DNA from: Chamaelirium japonicum
Lineage: Eukaryota > Streptophyta > Magnoliopsida > Liliales > Melanthiaceae
Length of the DNA: 64,000 bases
Direction: 5' to 3'
Assembly: GCA_947650365.1 (NCBI GenBank)
Contig: OX393549.1
Location: 18,829,532 to 18,893,531, forward strand
Each line of letters begins with the position of its first letter. Position 1 is the stretch's first letter. Shown one piece after another: positions 13,459 through 23,502 of the stretch. The translations under genes and the position numbers were made by a program. Under the pieces are notes generated by a model. It did no database searches. It saw nothing but the letters and a program-made list of their open reading frames with translations, and was not told where the DNA came from.

Positions 13459-15588
13459 ATCCCTCTCCATCTGTTCAAGTTGGTCCACTCTAAGTACCTT
13501 CGAGCACAACTGTCTGAAAAAAGTGCTGAGCTCAATTAACGGACCGGACACCTCTTCGGTTAAATTCCCACGTATAGCAAGAGATAACAAACGCTGCATA
13601 AGAACATGACAATCGTGGCTCTTTAATCCAGACAACTTCCGGTCGTTCTCTTGCACGCATCGTGCGATATTCGAAGAATAACCGTCTGGCGTTTTCACAG
13701 ACCGTAGGAATGCACATAAGGCTGCCTTTTGCTGTGAGCTCATGGTGTAGCATGCAACTGGCAACACATACTTATCCCCAATCTCTTGGGGATGAAGTGA
13801 TTTTCGGATGCCCAACTCCTTAAGATCGAGACGAGATTTAAGATTATCCTTCGTCTTACCGTCGAGATTCAGCAGTGTTCCTATAATGTTGTCACACACA
13901 TTTTTCTCAATATGCATGACATCCAAGTTATGCCGCAAGAGTAGGCTGCTCCAGTACGGTAGTTTAAAGAAAATACTCTTCTTCTTCCAGTTATGCTCAC
14001 GCGTAGAATCTTCATGCGTTCTCTTCTTTTTACCTTTTCCAAGTGCCACGGCATCAAGCTGATCCAATTCGCACAAGACTTCTACCCCCGAAAGCTGCTC
14101 CGGGGCCTTTGCAAGTTCCTTCTTGCCGTTGAAAGCTCTTTTGTTCTGCCTCCACTTATGGCCGTCAACAAGGAATCTTCGATGGCCCATATAACAGAAC
14201 TTGCCTCCGTTCTTCAATCGTAATGAATCTGTCTCCTTATTGCATGTAGGGCACGCCAATTTTCCTTTAGTACTCCACCCGGATAAGTTGGCATATGCAG
14301 GAAAATCGTTGATGGTCCATAGAAGTGCCGCATGCATCCGAAAATTCTGGCGCAACGAGGCATCATACGTATCGGCCCCAACTTCCCATAACTCGTTCAA
14401 CTCCTCAATCAACGGCTGCAAGTAAACGTCAATATCATTACCAGGCGACCTGGGTCCGGGAATGAGCAAGGAGAGCATTGTGTATGGCTTTTTTAAGCAC
14501 ATCCAGGGAGGCAAATTGTATGGAACTAGGACAACTGGCCAAATGCTGTACGACACACTCATATTCCCAAAGGGATTGAAGCCATCGCTAGCAAGCCCTA
14601 ACCTGACGTTGCGAACTTCACATGCGAATTCAGGATATGTATGATCAAAATCTTTCCACGTCAGAGAGTCGGCCGGATGTCTCATAATCCCGTCATCTGT
14701 ACGTTCTCGTGCATGCCACCTCATGTGCTCAGCAGTCTTCGATGACATAAACAACCTCTGAAGCCTGTCCCTGAGCGGGAAGTATAGGAGAACCTTTGCA
14801 GATACATTTTTCTTCCTTCGACTGGTACTAGACTCGGCATCCGTCTCTTTATATCTCGTTGCTCCGCATATGTGGCATGACCGCGCATGTTCGTACTCTT
14901 TCCGGTACAACATACAATCGTTCACGCATGCATCAATTTTCTCATAACCCAGACCGAGATCTTTAATTGTCTTCTTCGCCTCGTAGAATGATTTCGGTAC
15001 TGTCTCACCCATAGGAAAAGCCTCTTTCAGCAACTCTACCAACATATTAAATGACTTATTACTCCAACCATTGAGGCACTTCAAATGAAGAAGCTTTACA
15101 GTGAAAGAGAGTTTTGAAAACTTCTCACACCCCGGGTATAGAGGTTGTTCGGCATCTTTAAGCAATCTGTAGAACTTGTCCGCTTCGATATTGGGCTGAT
15201 CACCTGACGGTGTTTCCGTGCCTATTCCACCTTGCAAATCATGTATCATACCCTGCATGTCATCGTCATCGTCTGTATTAATATTATCATCAGCGATCAC
15301 TGTGTTTGAAGTTTCACCGTGAGCTGCCATGGGGACTGCATCTAGCTCCTCACCGTGCGAGAACCAACGGGTATAGGTAACGTCAATGCCACGCATTACC
15401 AGATCAACCTCACATTCCTCTCGAACCTTCCTAATCACCCTTCCGCAGTCTATACAGGGACACACAATTTTTCCATCAAGCGGTGCAAGACGCTCAAATG
15501 CAAAATCCAGAAATTTCCTGACTCCTTCTCTGTACTCTTGGCTCATGCGATTCGAATTATGCATCCAACTCTTATCGATCGAAGACAT
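13429..15588 (-). CDS. TNP2-type CACTA transposase, C-terminally cut (719 aa)
   Basis: This is a single uninterrupted open frame of 719 codons. Residues 5-80 match the transposase-associated domain (Pfam PF13963 type): KSWM near the start, CPCIDC at 43-48 and WFSHGE at 75-80. Residues of about 265-590 match the Transposase_21/TNP2 catalytic region, with ASDGFNPFG at 333-341, PGNDIDVYLQPL at 382-393, CPTC, and DVMHIEKN at 556-563. A DUF4218-like domain begins at about 613 (SHDCHVLMQRLL). It breaks off after EQMERDI, where family members continue for several hundred residues. The last eight or so residues (LYPKHANL) and the stop are encoded by the tandem array. The start is the first ATG before the KSWM block. 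In the family this protein cuts and joins the CACTA ends in the nucleus. Without the C-terminal half, activity is doubtful. Confidence 0.9.
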   Translation of the reverse strand: MSSIDKSWMHNSNRMSQEYREGVRKFLDFAFERLAPLDGKIVCPCIDCGRVIRKVREECEVDLVMRGIDVTYTRWFSHGEELDAVPMAAHGETSNTVIADDNINTDDDDDMQGMIHDLQGGIGTETPSGDQPNIEADKFYRLLKDAEQPLYPGCEKFSKLSFTVKLLHLKCLNGWSNKSFNMLVELLKEAFPMGETVPKSFYEAKKTIKDLGLGYEKIDACVNDCMLYRKEYEHARSCHICGATRYKETDAESSTSRRKKNVSAKVLLYFPLRDRLQRLFMSSKTAEHMRWHARERTDDGIMRHPADSLTWKDFDHTYPEFACEVRNVRLGLASDGFNPFGNMSVSYSIWPVVLVPYNLPPWMCLKKPYTMLSLLIPGPRSPGNDIDVYLQPLIEELNELWEVGADTYDASLRQNFRMHAALLWTINDFPAYANLSGWSTKGKLACPTCNKETDSLRLKNGGKFCYMGHRRFLVDGHKWRQNKRAFNGKKELAKAPEQLSGVEVLCELDQLDAVALGKGKKKRTHEDSTREHNWKKKSIFFKLPYWSSLLLRHNLDVMHIEKNVCDNIIGTLLNLDGKTKDNLKSRLDLKELGIRKSLHPQEIGDKYVLPVACYTMSSQQKAALCAFLRSVKTPDGYSSNIARCVQENDRKLSGLKSHDCHVLMQRLLSLAIRGNLTEEVSGPLIELSTFFRQLCSKVLRVDQLEQMERDILYPKHANL

Positions 15589-15599
15589 CTTCGTCTATC

Positions 15600-16590
15600 T
15601 GGCTATACAACACCTGACATATAATTTCAAACAATGTTATAAGACTCCGCACAATTTCGGTTTCGGTTCCCGGGTATGGAACACCGAACCAAAACTTCTA
15701 CAGGCCATCCACATCCCTAATGGATGAGTGTATTATGATGAGTAGACTAGTCACATAGTAAACCTAGGGTTGCTGGCCAGCATTTGAACTGCTGATAGTT
15801 CGAATGCTAGGCATAGCACCAAAGTTATGTGACAGTAAGTCAACAAGTCAGGGAGCCTCATCAAGTAAACACTTGGGGTCTGACGGTTCTCTCTGTCGCT
15901 CGAGTAGATTTATGGCTTTAGCATACCTCATATCACACCGAACCGACAAAAACCGACTATTTCGGTTTCGGTTTCGGTTTCGATTTCGGTTTTGATTTTT
16001 CGTAAACTGAAAAAAATATAACCGACAAAACCCACACCGAAACCGACCGACAAAACCGACGCTCACCCTAGTCTAAAAACTACATTTTGCCCCCCATTCC
16101 CCCATTCAATTCAGTTTTGATAGGATAAAATTCAATGTTTTAAAACACGAAAACTCGACTCGACTCGAAACCTTAATGAGTCGAGTACACACGACAACTC
16201 GGCTAAAACCCGACAAACTCGAGTCGGATCGAAACTCAACCGAGTCAGATCGAAACTCGAGTTTTGGACCGAGTCGGATCGAAACTCAGCCGAGTCGAGT
16301 CGACTCGGCCGAGTTTCGAGTCGACTCGGCGAATAACGTGACACCACTTTACGGCACTAATTAATCTGTCACATGGCTGTTAGAGCACTAGTGTGTTAAA
16401 TACTTCTGATAAACCACTATTCAATTAAAAAATTAATAATATTTTGAACAAAAAAATCCCTAATATTTACCACCATGGTAGATACGTACTTCAAGCCAAA
16501 TGAAACATTTATTACATAATTCTAAAATACTTGACAAAGTACTTATCAAAATATTTAGCCCTTAACAAATGGAGCCATAAGAATTAGAGA
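15600..16590. other. CACTA interior without a recognised gene; GGTTTC and GAGTC simple-sequence blocks
   Basis: This is the 5' side of the transposase gene, so it may carry its promoter. A CGGTTT-type block lies at about 15955-16060 and a block rich in GAGTCGA/TCGACTC at about 16150-16340, both degenerate simple sequence. No domain-bearing open frame was found. Confidence 0.6.
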
Positions 16591-16596
16591 AATGCT

Positions 16597-16757
16597 ATTC
16601 AGCCTTAAGGTTTTTCCTATTCCGCCAGCATGATTAACTTGACAGCATACAATTGGTGGCTGAAACCTACTAGTGACATTTAAATCTTTTACACCACCAG
16701 TTGCACGCTGTCACGTCAATTGGGTTGAGCGGAATCGGAAAAAACCTTCGGGCTGAG
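16597..16757. mobile_element. Foldback MITE-like inverted repeat inside CACTA
   Basis: The left arm at about 16597-16659 runs from ATTCAGCCTTAAGG to AATTGGTGG. The right arm at about 16693-16757 is its imperfect inverse, running from CCACCAGTTGC to CTTCGGGCTGAGT. The arms are about 63 bases with a loop of about 33 bases. The superfamily and target-site duplication are not clear. Confidence 0.6.
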
Positions 16758-16974
16758 TGTGGGCGGTCTATTAGTGTGGGCATGTGGCGCCTCTTGGAGG
16801 TCCGGCGATGACCTCCCCACTTCAATCTACCAAAAAACAAAATAAATAAAAAGGTTTACCCGATTTGGTAATTAACGTTGATGCTAGGGTCACTGTCTAT
16901 AATTGCTTGAAGTCGGGACTATGTCTGACTGACATGCGACAGGTTAATATATATATTACCACAAATTAACCGAA

Positions 16975-17160
16975 GGGGGAAAGGGAGGAGGAGGAGGAGC
17001 TCACCAGCGATGGTCGGCAGGCCTCGAGAAGGAGGAGGAGCACTGGTGTCGCAGTCGGTGGCGCGAGAAAGCGGAGGGGTGGCCGGAGGTGCAAGGGAGG
17101 TGATGGGTGGCCGGCCGGAGGTGCAAGGGATCGAGAGAGAGAGAGACAGGTGAGGGGAGG

Positions 17161-17209
<49 letters not shown>

Positions 17210-17440
17210 AGGCTAGGGAGGCCGGGGAGGGGGGGAGGAGGCCGGGGGAGAGAGAGAGAGGGCCGGGAGGCCGGGGAGGGGCGGAGGTCGGGAGGGGGAT
17301 GGGTGGCCGGAGGGGATCTCGGGGCTGCCGGAGGGGGACGGGGTCGCCGGGGGGTCGGGTCGGTGAGAGAGAGAGAGAGATTGAGAGAGGGGCGCGCGCC
17401 GGAGAGATCGAAACAGAAGAATCAAAGAAGACCTCGACTG
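16975..17440. repeat. GA-rich low-complexity block with (GA)n at about 17163-17207
   Basis: This is a purine-rich stretch of GGAGG, GAGAGA and GGCCGG motifs. The frames through it translate to Arg/Gly/Glu repeats and are low-complexity artefacts. It could be degraded exon sequence captured by the CACTA element. Confidence 0.7.
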
Positions 17441-17459
17441 TTTGGTTATATAACAGGGT

Positions 17460-18244
17460 TTTTGCCGACGGACATTTTAGCTTCCGTCGGTAAAACTAAT
17501 TTTTTTACCGATGGTAAATAACAATCCGTCGGTAAAACTCCACGACAAAAATTCAAGTTCAATTTTTTCCAGAGGCTCGGTTTGGCACCCTGAGTTTCGT
17601 CGGGACATTTTACCGACGGAAATTTAATTACCGTCGGTATTGTACCGACGGATATATAAATTCCGTCGGTATAATCCCGACGAAAGCACAAGTTCAATTT
17701 TTTCCAGAGGCTCGGTTTGGCACCCTGAGTTTCGTCGGGACATTTTACCGACGGAAACTAAATTACCGTCGGTATTGTGCCGACGGACATATAAATACCG
17801 TCGGTATAATTAGTTATACCGACGGAACTTTAACGCCCGTCGGTAAATAGCACGACGAAACTCAACCTCCTATTTTTTTCCAGAGGCTTGGTTTTTACAC
17901 TGAGTTTCGTCGGGACACTTTTACCGACGGACATTTTATTACCGTCGGTATATTGCCGACGGAGATATTATGGCTGTCGGTAACATTGGTTATACCGACG
18001 GACATACAATTACCGTCGGTAAAATATCACGACGATGACATTTTGCCGACGGTTTATATGTAACCGTCGGTAATAATTATATTACCGACGGTAAATATGT
18101 ATACCGTCGGTATAAATATGCAAAGAAAATTAAAAAAATTGAAGTTATAATACCGACGGATATTATTGTAACCGTCGGTAAAAAGTGTATTATTACCGAC
18201 GGTGATAATAATGTCCGTCGGTAAAGACCCTATTTCTTGTAGTG
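17460..18244. repeat. CACTA right subterminal repeat region
   Basis: There are dense TACCGACGG and CCGTCGGTA motifs in both orientations. A longer direct repeat of about 150 bases, containing CCAGAGGCTCGGTTTGGCAC, is present about three times (near 17570, 17705 and 17880). The terminus is CACTACAAGAAATAGGG on the minus strand. The motif content matches the left end. Confidence 0.85.
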
Positions 18245-18247
18245 AGT
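18245..18247. repeat. CACTA target-site duplication, right (AGT)
   Basis: This AGT directly follows TTGTAGTG and is the partner of 9189-9191. Confidence 0.85.
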
Positions 18248-18682
18248 AGACCGGTAGAGCATAGTATGTGGGCGGACCGGCAGGGGCGCAAGGTGTAGGG
18301 TGTAGGGCATAGGCGGACCGACAGGACGCAAAGCACACGCAGGCAGACAAAGTGCAAGGTGCAGGTTGATCGACAGAGCGCAAGGGCATAGGTCCCAGGT
18401 ATTGACAGGGTGCAAGTCACAGATGGCCAAACAAGAAGTGCGCAGACGGTGGTCGGCGTGAGGAAGGTAGAGTCCGATGGGGGCTGCACGAGAGGAAGGA
18501 GTCCGGATGAAGAAGGGGAGCAAGAGAGAGACATCTGAATAAGAGAGGAAGGATAAGGGCTGGGCACATGGACGGCTATCATCCGATTTTGTAGGAGGGA
18601 TTTAAGGAGAGAGAGAATTTTGGGGAAGAGAGGAAATTAAGGAGAGAAAGAGAGATCATATTTATTGTAGGAGGAGCGAGCG

Positions 18683-18721
<39 letters not shown>

Positions 18722-19670
18722 ATCGTGGGTTAGAGATAGAAAGGAGGAGCCAGGAGATAGAGATAGCCGATCGTGATGGGGGAGGGTCTCGGGTGCGACC
18801 TGGACACGAGAGGAGAGAGAAAGATTCTTGAGGAAAAAGAGAAGTTCACAAGAGGGTCTGGACGACCTTGATGGCACGAGCAGCTCCGACAGGGATCTGA
18901 GGGCTTGGCTGAAAGTGAGCAGAAGTGGACGCGAGGAGGTGGTTAGTGCGTAAGAGGAGGGTGGCGTCTGATTCAGCGAGGGAGGTGGCTGGCATGGGCT
19001 GCACGGGAGGAGGTACTGGAGCATCCGACATAGGGGCGACCAGCATGGCTAAGGAGAAGGCAGACGATCGGGATCTGAGAGGCTCGACGGACACGAGGAA
19101 GGAGGATCAAACAGTAAAGGAGGCTGGCCGGAGGTGGAGTGGGCGACCAGGTGTGGCCTGAGGTGACACGGTCGGAGGTGGAGCGGGCGACGAGGTTGGC
19201 AACTTGTGCACGGGCTGCGGGCTACACGGTAGGAGGAGACTGATAGGTGGTGATCGAGCAGAGCAGATTGTGGAGGACATGGCTGGGCAGAGCAGATCGG
19301 GGCCGGCCACGGGCGCGGTAAGGAGGCTGACGGAGGCCGGCTTCGGTTCCTGAGAGGAGGCGGCTGGTGCGAGGTCAAGTGGCTGTCGCGATCAACGCAG
19401 AGCTAGGGGTCTGAGAGAAGATCTGGCGAGATCGCAGGGGTACAACAAAGCCGGGATCACAAGGGATTACAGGGGCACAACAAGGATCTGGGGGATCGCA
19501 CACAGGGGCTGGTGTGATCCCAAGATCAATCAAGGGGGAGAGCAGATCGGCTCATGAAGGGGTCACAAGCAAGTGATAGAGAAAAAAAATTTGACTATTT
19601 CTGGCATCCTCGATTGCCAATGGCGTCGAAGAGGCCGAGGCCAGAGGGGGTATTCGAAACCCTAGACTGG
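18248..19670 (-). mobile_element. LTR-element interior, right part, up to the primer site
   Basis: This continues the sequence interrupted at 9191. It holds degenerate GCGCTCTACCGGTC-type repeats up to about 18430, then GA-rich sequence (about 18600-18720) and GC-rich sequence. On the minus strand it directly follows the primer site and LTR end at 19671-19682. No gag or pol similarity is visible, so it is a non-autonomous fossil. Confidence 0.55.
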
Positions 19671-19681
19671 CTCTGATACCA
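19671..19681 (-). other. Primer-binding site (initiator Met-tRNA type)
   Basis: The minus strand reads TGGTATCAGAG directly after an LTR end of GTAACA. It is the same class of primer site as the one at 4341-4352. Confidence 0.75.
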
Positions 19682-19870
19682 TGTTACGAAGAGACAAGGA
19701 GAGAGAGACTAGGGTTTGGGGAGAAAACTCCTTGTATTATCTCACATCATTACAAAAGACTACCTCCCCTTATATATAGAGAGAACGCACGCCATTACAA
19801 TACCACAACCAAGGTGGGACTAATAGTAACTCTATATCTAATCACAGCACTGTGTGAGACCTTACAAATT
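19682..19870 (-). mobile_element. Short LTR of minus-strand non-autonomous element
   Basis: The reverse complement contains TACTATTAGTCCCACCTTGG, then TATATAAGGGGAGG, then TCTCCCCAAACCCTAG, and ends CTCTTCGTAACA. It matches the plus-strand LTR end at 21331-21527 in the same order. The outer border is approximate. Confidence 0.65.
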
Positions 19871-21330
19871 GTGTGTCTCTGTCTGTCCTGGCTCTACGGG
19901 ACCTTACCAGCTATGCCCTGTGCTTGCCGTCAATCAGCACTGATCAGATCACAGCATTGTATTGGCCTTATCCTTTTATCTCATGCACTGTGGCCTTCTC
20001 GACGCTGCCGATCAACCCCAGCCTCACCGAAATTGGCCCTAAGCTCCAGTCGCCCACGCTAGATCAGGCGACCTGTGCACTATTCGATTGCTGCTTACGC
20101 CTTGCGATCTATAGGTCTACATGCTCTCTGTCGATCCACCTGTACTCTGCTGACCTGCCTGTGCCTTATGCTCTACTGGTCAGACTGCGCCCTATGCTCT
20201 GCCGGTCAGGCTGCCTGTGCCATGCGCCCTACCAGTTCGCCCCGTGCTCTACTGTCTTACCCCTTGGCACCATGTACCCTGACAGTCTGCCTTGCACTCT
20301 ACCACCTGCCCCTCTATACCCTGCACTTTGCCGGTCTGCTTGCGCTCTGCGCTCTGTCGGTTTGCTTGCTCCTGCGCTCTGCACTTGTGCTCTTCCGGTC
20401 TAATCACATGCGCCTTGCACTCGCGCCCTTACGCTCTGCTAGGCCACCTGTGCTCTGGTGGTCCGTCTTGCACTTTGCTGGCCTGCTTGTGCCTTGCGCA
20501 CTTTCGATCCAGCCGCCTACACAATGCACTCGCGTTCTGCGCCTTTGCGCTTTGTTGGTACGCTTGTGCCCTGCACTCGCATCATGCGCCCTTGCGCTTT
20601 ATCGGTTCGTCTGCGCCTGTACTCGTGCCATGCGCCTTGTACTCTACCGGTCCGGTCACCTGCACTTTGCTGGCTTGCCTGCGCCTTGCGCACTGCCGAT
20701 TTACGCCTTATGCTCTCCTTGGCCGTTGTCTGCACCCTTGCGCTCTACCGGTCTTCTCGTGCTTTACCGATCGAGATCTTCTCCCTGCTTCTGATTGAGC
20801 TTCTCTCCCTCTGGAGTCTCTCTTCTTGGCCATTGTATTATCCAGCCTGTTTGTATACTCTCTCATACGGACCCTCGGATCCTCTCTCTCCAGAGACACT
20901 TGTACCGACTTTCGGATCCTCTCTTTTCTTGGTCATGCATACTATTAGAGCTATGACTCTATTTTCTCTCCGTTGTCTATAATGATTGAGATCTTCTAGG
21001 AGATGTCAAGTGCTTGCTTCGGCCGAGTGCTTGCCTCCTATGAGGTCTCACGCATCCACATCTTGTTTCTTAGTCGATCTCTCCCATTTCGGCCTCCTTC
21101 ACTGCCGACTTCCATCACCACCGGTTTTTTCCGCTCCGATCCTTAGTGATCATTGCATGTTCCCCTGTTCACCTGCTTACAGGTTGGTCAGGTTTCCCCG
21201 ATTGTCCTGCTTGCAGGTCAATCAAGTTTCCAGAACGACTTGCTTGCAGGTCACCCTGGCACTATTATTACTTTATAATATAAAAATATGATATTTGATG
21301 TTTTTTTTTTCCTTTCTTTTCTTAAGCAAA
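19871..21330 (+). mobile_element. Interior of plus-strand non-autonomous LTR element
   Basis: The segment at about 20600-21120 matches the reverse complement of 8492-9190. The part at about 20080-20800 is built of degenerate TGCGCTCTACCGGTC and TTTGCTGGCCTGC repeats. So two related elements lie head to head here. The long open frames across it follow the repeats and have no domain. Its 5' part is missing. Confidence 0.5.
20080..20800. repeat. Degenerate minisatellite (CTCTACCGGTC / CCTGCACTTTG type)
   Basis: Short pyrimidine-rich words recur at irregular spacings of about 20-60 bases. The same words occur inverted at 8880-9191 and 18248-18430, so they belong to the LTR-element interior. Confidence 0.6.
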
Positions 21331-22106
21331 CTGATGTCGGTTTATACGTTAGATCAATTTGACGTGGGGTATTAGATGTAGTATTACTATTAGTCCCACC
21401 TTAGTTGTGGTACTTTAATGGTGTGCGTTCTCTCCTTATATAAGGAGAGGTAGTCTTATGAAATAATGAAGAGATAATACGAGTTTTCTCCCCAAACCCT
21501 AATCTCTCTCTCGTCTCTCTTCGTAACTAGGCGTGCAACTCGGGTCGGGTTGGTTCGAGTTTGAGCCAAACCAGAACCGACCCAAAAGTTATCGGTGCTA
21601 CTATTTTCTAACCCGACCCAACCCGAATTCTATATAAACCTGACCCAACCCGACCCGAACCAAATCGGGTCGGTTCTCAGGTCTGATTTAAACTAGGGGT
21701 GCAACTCGGGTAATATTGAAACTACACGGTGCAATCGATCTGATTTAAAGTAATGACCGAGTTGAACCATGGGGTGCAATGGGTCTGATTTAAACTAATG
21801 GCCTAGTTGAACCATGGGGTGTAATGGGTCCGATGTAAACTAATGGCCTAGTTTAAATTGATGGCCGAGTTGCACCCCTAGTTTAAACTAATGGCCGAGT
21901 TGCACCCCTAGTTTAAGGTTCTGGGTCGGGTTGGTTTGGGTTTGCCCGAGCCCTAACCCAGAACCGACCCGATTTAGTCGGGTCAAGATATATAGGAACC
22001 AAACCAACCCAAAATTTAAAAATACCCAAACCAACCCAACCCATTTAGTTCAGATTGGTTCGGTTCTCGGGTTTACCTGACCCAAGTTGCACCCCTATTC
22101 GTAACA
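21331..22106 (+). mobile_element. 3' LTR of plus-strand element, interrupted by a hAT-like MITE
   Basis: The LTR sequence runs from about TGATGTCGG to CTCTTCGTAAC at 21527, then resumes as a duplicated TTCGTAAC plus A after the MITE. It contains TTATATAAGGAGAGG, a TATA-like core. Related LTR-end fragments sit at the edges of the GDSL units (about 37437, 47951 and 59103). Confidence 0.6.
21528..22097. mobile_element. hAT-like MITE, family 2 (unit A copy)
   Basis: The termini read TAGGCGTGCAACT and, inverted, TAGGGGTGCAACT. The flanking 8 bp are TTCGTAAC at 21520-21527 and TTCGTAAC at 22098-22105, a perfect duplication of the length used by hAT transposons. The interior has GGGTCGGGTTGG text and a nested related piece with GAGTTGCACCCCTAG ends (about 21693-21913). 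There is no coding capacity. Confidence 0.8.
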
Positions 22107-22419
22107 AATAAAAAAATTAGCAAATAAGGTATAGGTCCCTAGCTATGTTAGTTCCCTAATCTTCCTGGTCGTAATATATATAACATGGCACGGCGGTCTA
22201 CATGCTGACTAGACAAAACAGAATAACATGCTGACTAGACAAAAATGGACGGATAGATTTGATCATCATCTCTTGATCTAACCATAGAGTGGGGCTCATC
22301 CCTTCACTTCTTCACAAGGGAAGTCCCTCAATTAATACAAAATTAATTGGCTCACAAAGAAGGCAACCCAATCACCTGACGAAAATCACTCTCAAATCTC
22401 AATTAATATAAGAATCTTT
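22106..22419. other. No recognised feature
   Basis: This is AT-rich intergenic sequence. The first 60 bases are shared with units B-D; the rest is seen only here. Confidence 0.5.
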
Positions 22420-22674
22420 ATAGTAAATTACACTTTGCGCACTGAAGTTTAGCTTAAAAACACTAAACCCCCTTATAGCTATAAAACAACATTTTGCCCC
22501 CTTCAATTCAGTTTCGATCAGATAAAAATCACCAAACAAGGAAATTATATAGCTGACAAAAGGGTGTATTGTGCTAACATTTCAAACTTTAGGGAGCGAT
22601 TTGGAACAAAATAAACTATATGGGAGTTTAGTGTTTTTGAGCAAAACTACAGAGGGCAAAGTGTAATTTATCCT
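22420..22674. mobile_element. Mutator-like MITE, 255 bp
   Basis: The terminal inverted repeats read ATAGTAAATTACACTTTGC and, inverted from the right, AGGATAAATTACACTTTGC. The inner arms also pair (TTTAGCTTAAAAACACTAAAC with GTTTAGTGTTTTTGAGC). The flanks share AATCTTT at 22413-22419 and 22675-22681, shorter than the typical 9-bp Mutator duplication, so the superfamily is an inference. Confidence 0.65.
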
Positions 22675-23053
22675 AATCTTTGGGAAATTTTATTCATACC
22701 CCGAAACTGTAACTAGCCCCCGTCTCCCTATCGTTTCTCAATAACTTACTCAGCGACCCTTTAATACCAACATTGTCCTTTTCTTTTGTACCCCAAACCT
22801 CAAAGCCCTAACTTAGCATCTTTTGTACCCCCAACGTTGGCCCAACCCAACCCAAGGCCTGTTTGAACTTCCTTAGCCCTAGCCTAATCCGTCGGGTTGG
22901 CCAGCTGGTAGTGCGGGATGGGTTGATCGGCTTCAATATGGTAGAGGAGAAATAATTCGGGTTGGGTTCAGGTTAAGCCGCCCAAATTTGGGTTGGGTTC
23001 GGGTTGGGTTCTGGTTGGCCCGCCCAAGTTGCAGCCCTACATCTGCCTTCAAG
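22675..23053. other. No gene; GGGTT-rich intergenic sequence
   Basis: The text around 22850-23040 is rich in CCCAACCC and GGGTTGGGTT and may be an older relative of the MITE families nearby. No clear ends were found. Confidence 0.4.
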
Positions 23054-23502
23054 TAGGGGTGGCAATGGGTCGGGTCGGGTTGAGACAGGTATAAGGGCAA
23101 AACACCCAACCCGAACCCGACCCGTTTAATAAACGGGTCAAAAACTTAAACCCAAACCCGACCCGTCCCGTCCCGTTTAACCCGTTTACTAAATGGGTCG
23201 GGTCGGGTCGGGTTGGCTCAACAAAACCCATGTAAACCTACCGGGTTGGGTTAAGACAATTCGGATTGGGCCGGATTTGATCGGATTGGGTCGGGTTGGC
23301 TCGGGTCAGGTCGGGTTGACACGACCCATTTGGTAAACTGGTCAAGTCGGGTCAATCGAGCTATAAGTACAAACCCGAACCCGACCCATTAAATAAACGG
23401 ATCAATCTGGTTGACCTTTATATGACCCGAACCCATTTAGGCCAAATCTAAACCCGCTAAATTTGGGTCGGGTTCGGGTCGGGTCAAGGATTGCCACCCC
23501 TA
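23054..23502. mobile_element. hAT-like MITE, family 1 (GGGTC-rich), 449 bp
   Basis: The ends are TAGGGGTGGCAAT and its exact inverse ATTGCCACCCCTA. The flanks are CCTTCAAG at 23046-23053 and CCTTCAAG at 23503-23510, a perfect 8-bp target-site duplication. The interior is almost all ACCCG/GGGTC repeats. This is an insertion independent of the copies at 36196, 46670 and 57843. Confidence 0.88.

Larger units (their letters stand above)
9192..18244 (-). mobile_element. CACTA (En/Spm) DNA transposon, 9.05 kb
   Basis: The left end reads CACTACAAAAAAAACAG. The right end, reverse-complemented, reads CACTACAAGAAATAGGG. Both carry the CACTA signature. The 3-bp flanks are AGT at 9189-9191 and AGT at 18245-18247, the target-site duplication expected for this superfamily. 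Subterminal regions at both ends are packed with direct and inverted ACCGACGG/CCGTCGGT motifs. The interior holds a TNP2-type transposase gene on the minus strand, a 181-bp tandem array and several low-complexity blocks. No second (TNPA-like) gene was recognised. It is inserted in a non-autonomous LTR element. Confidence 0.95.
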
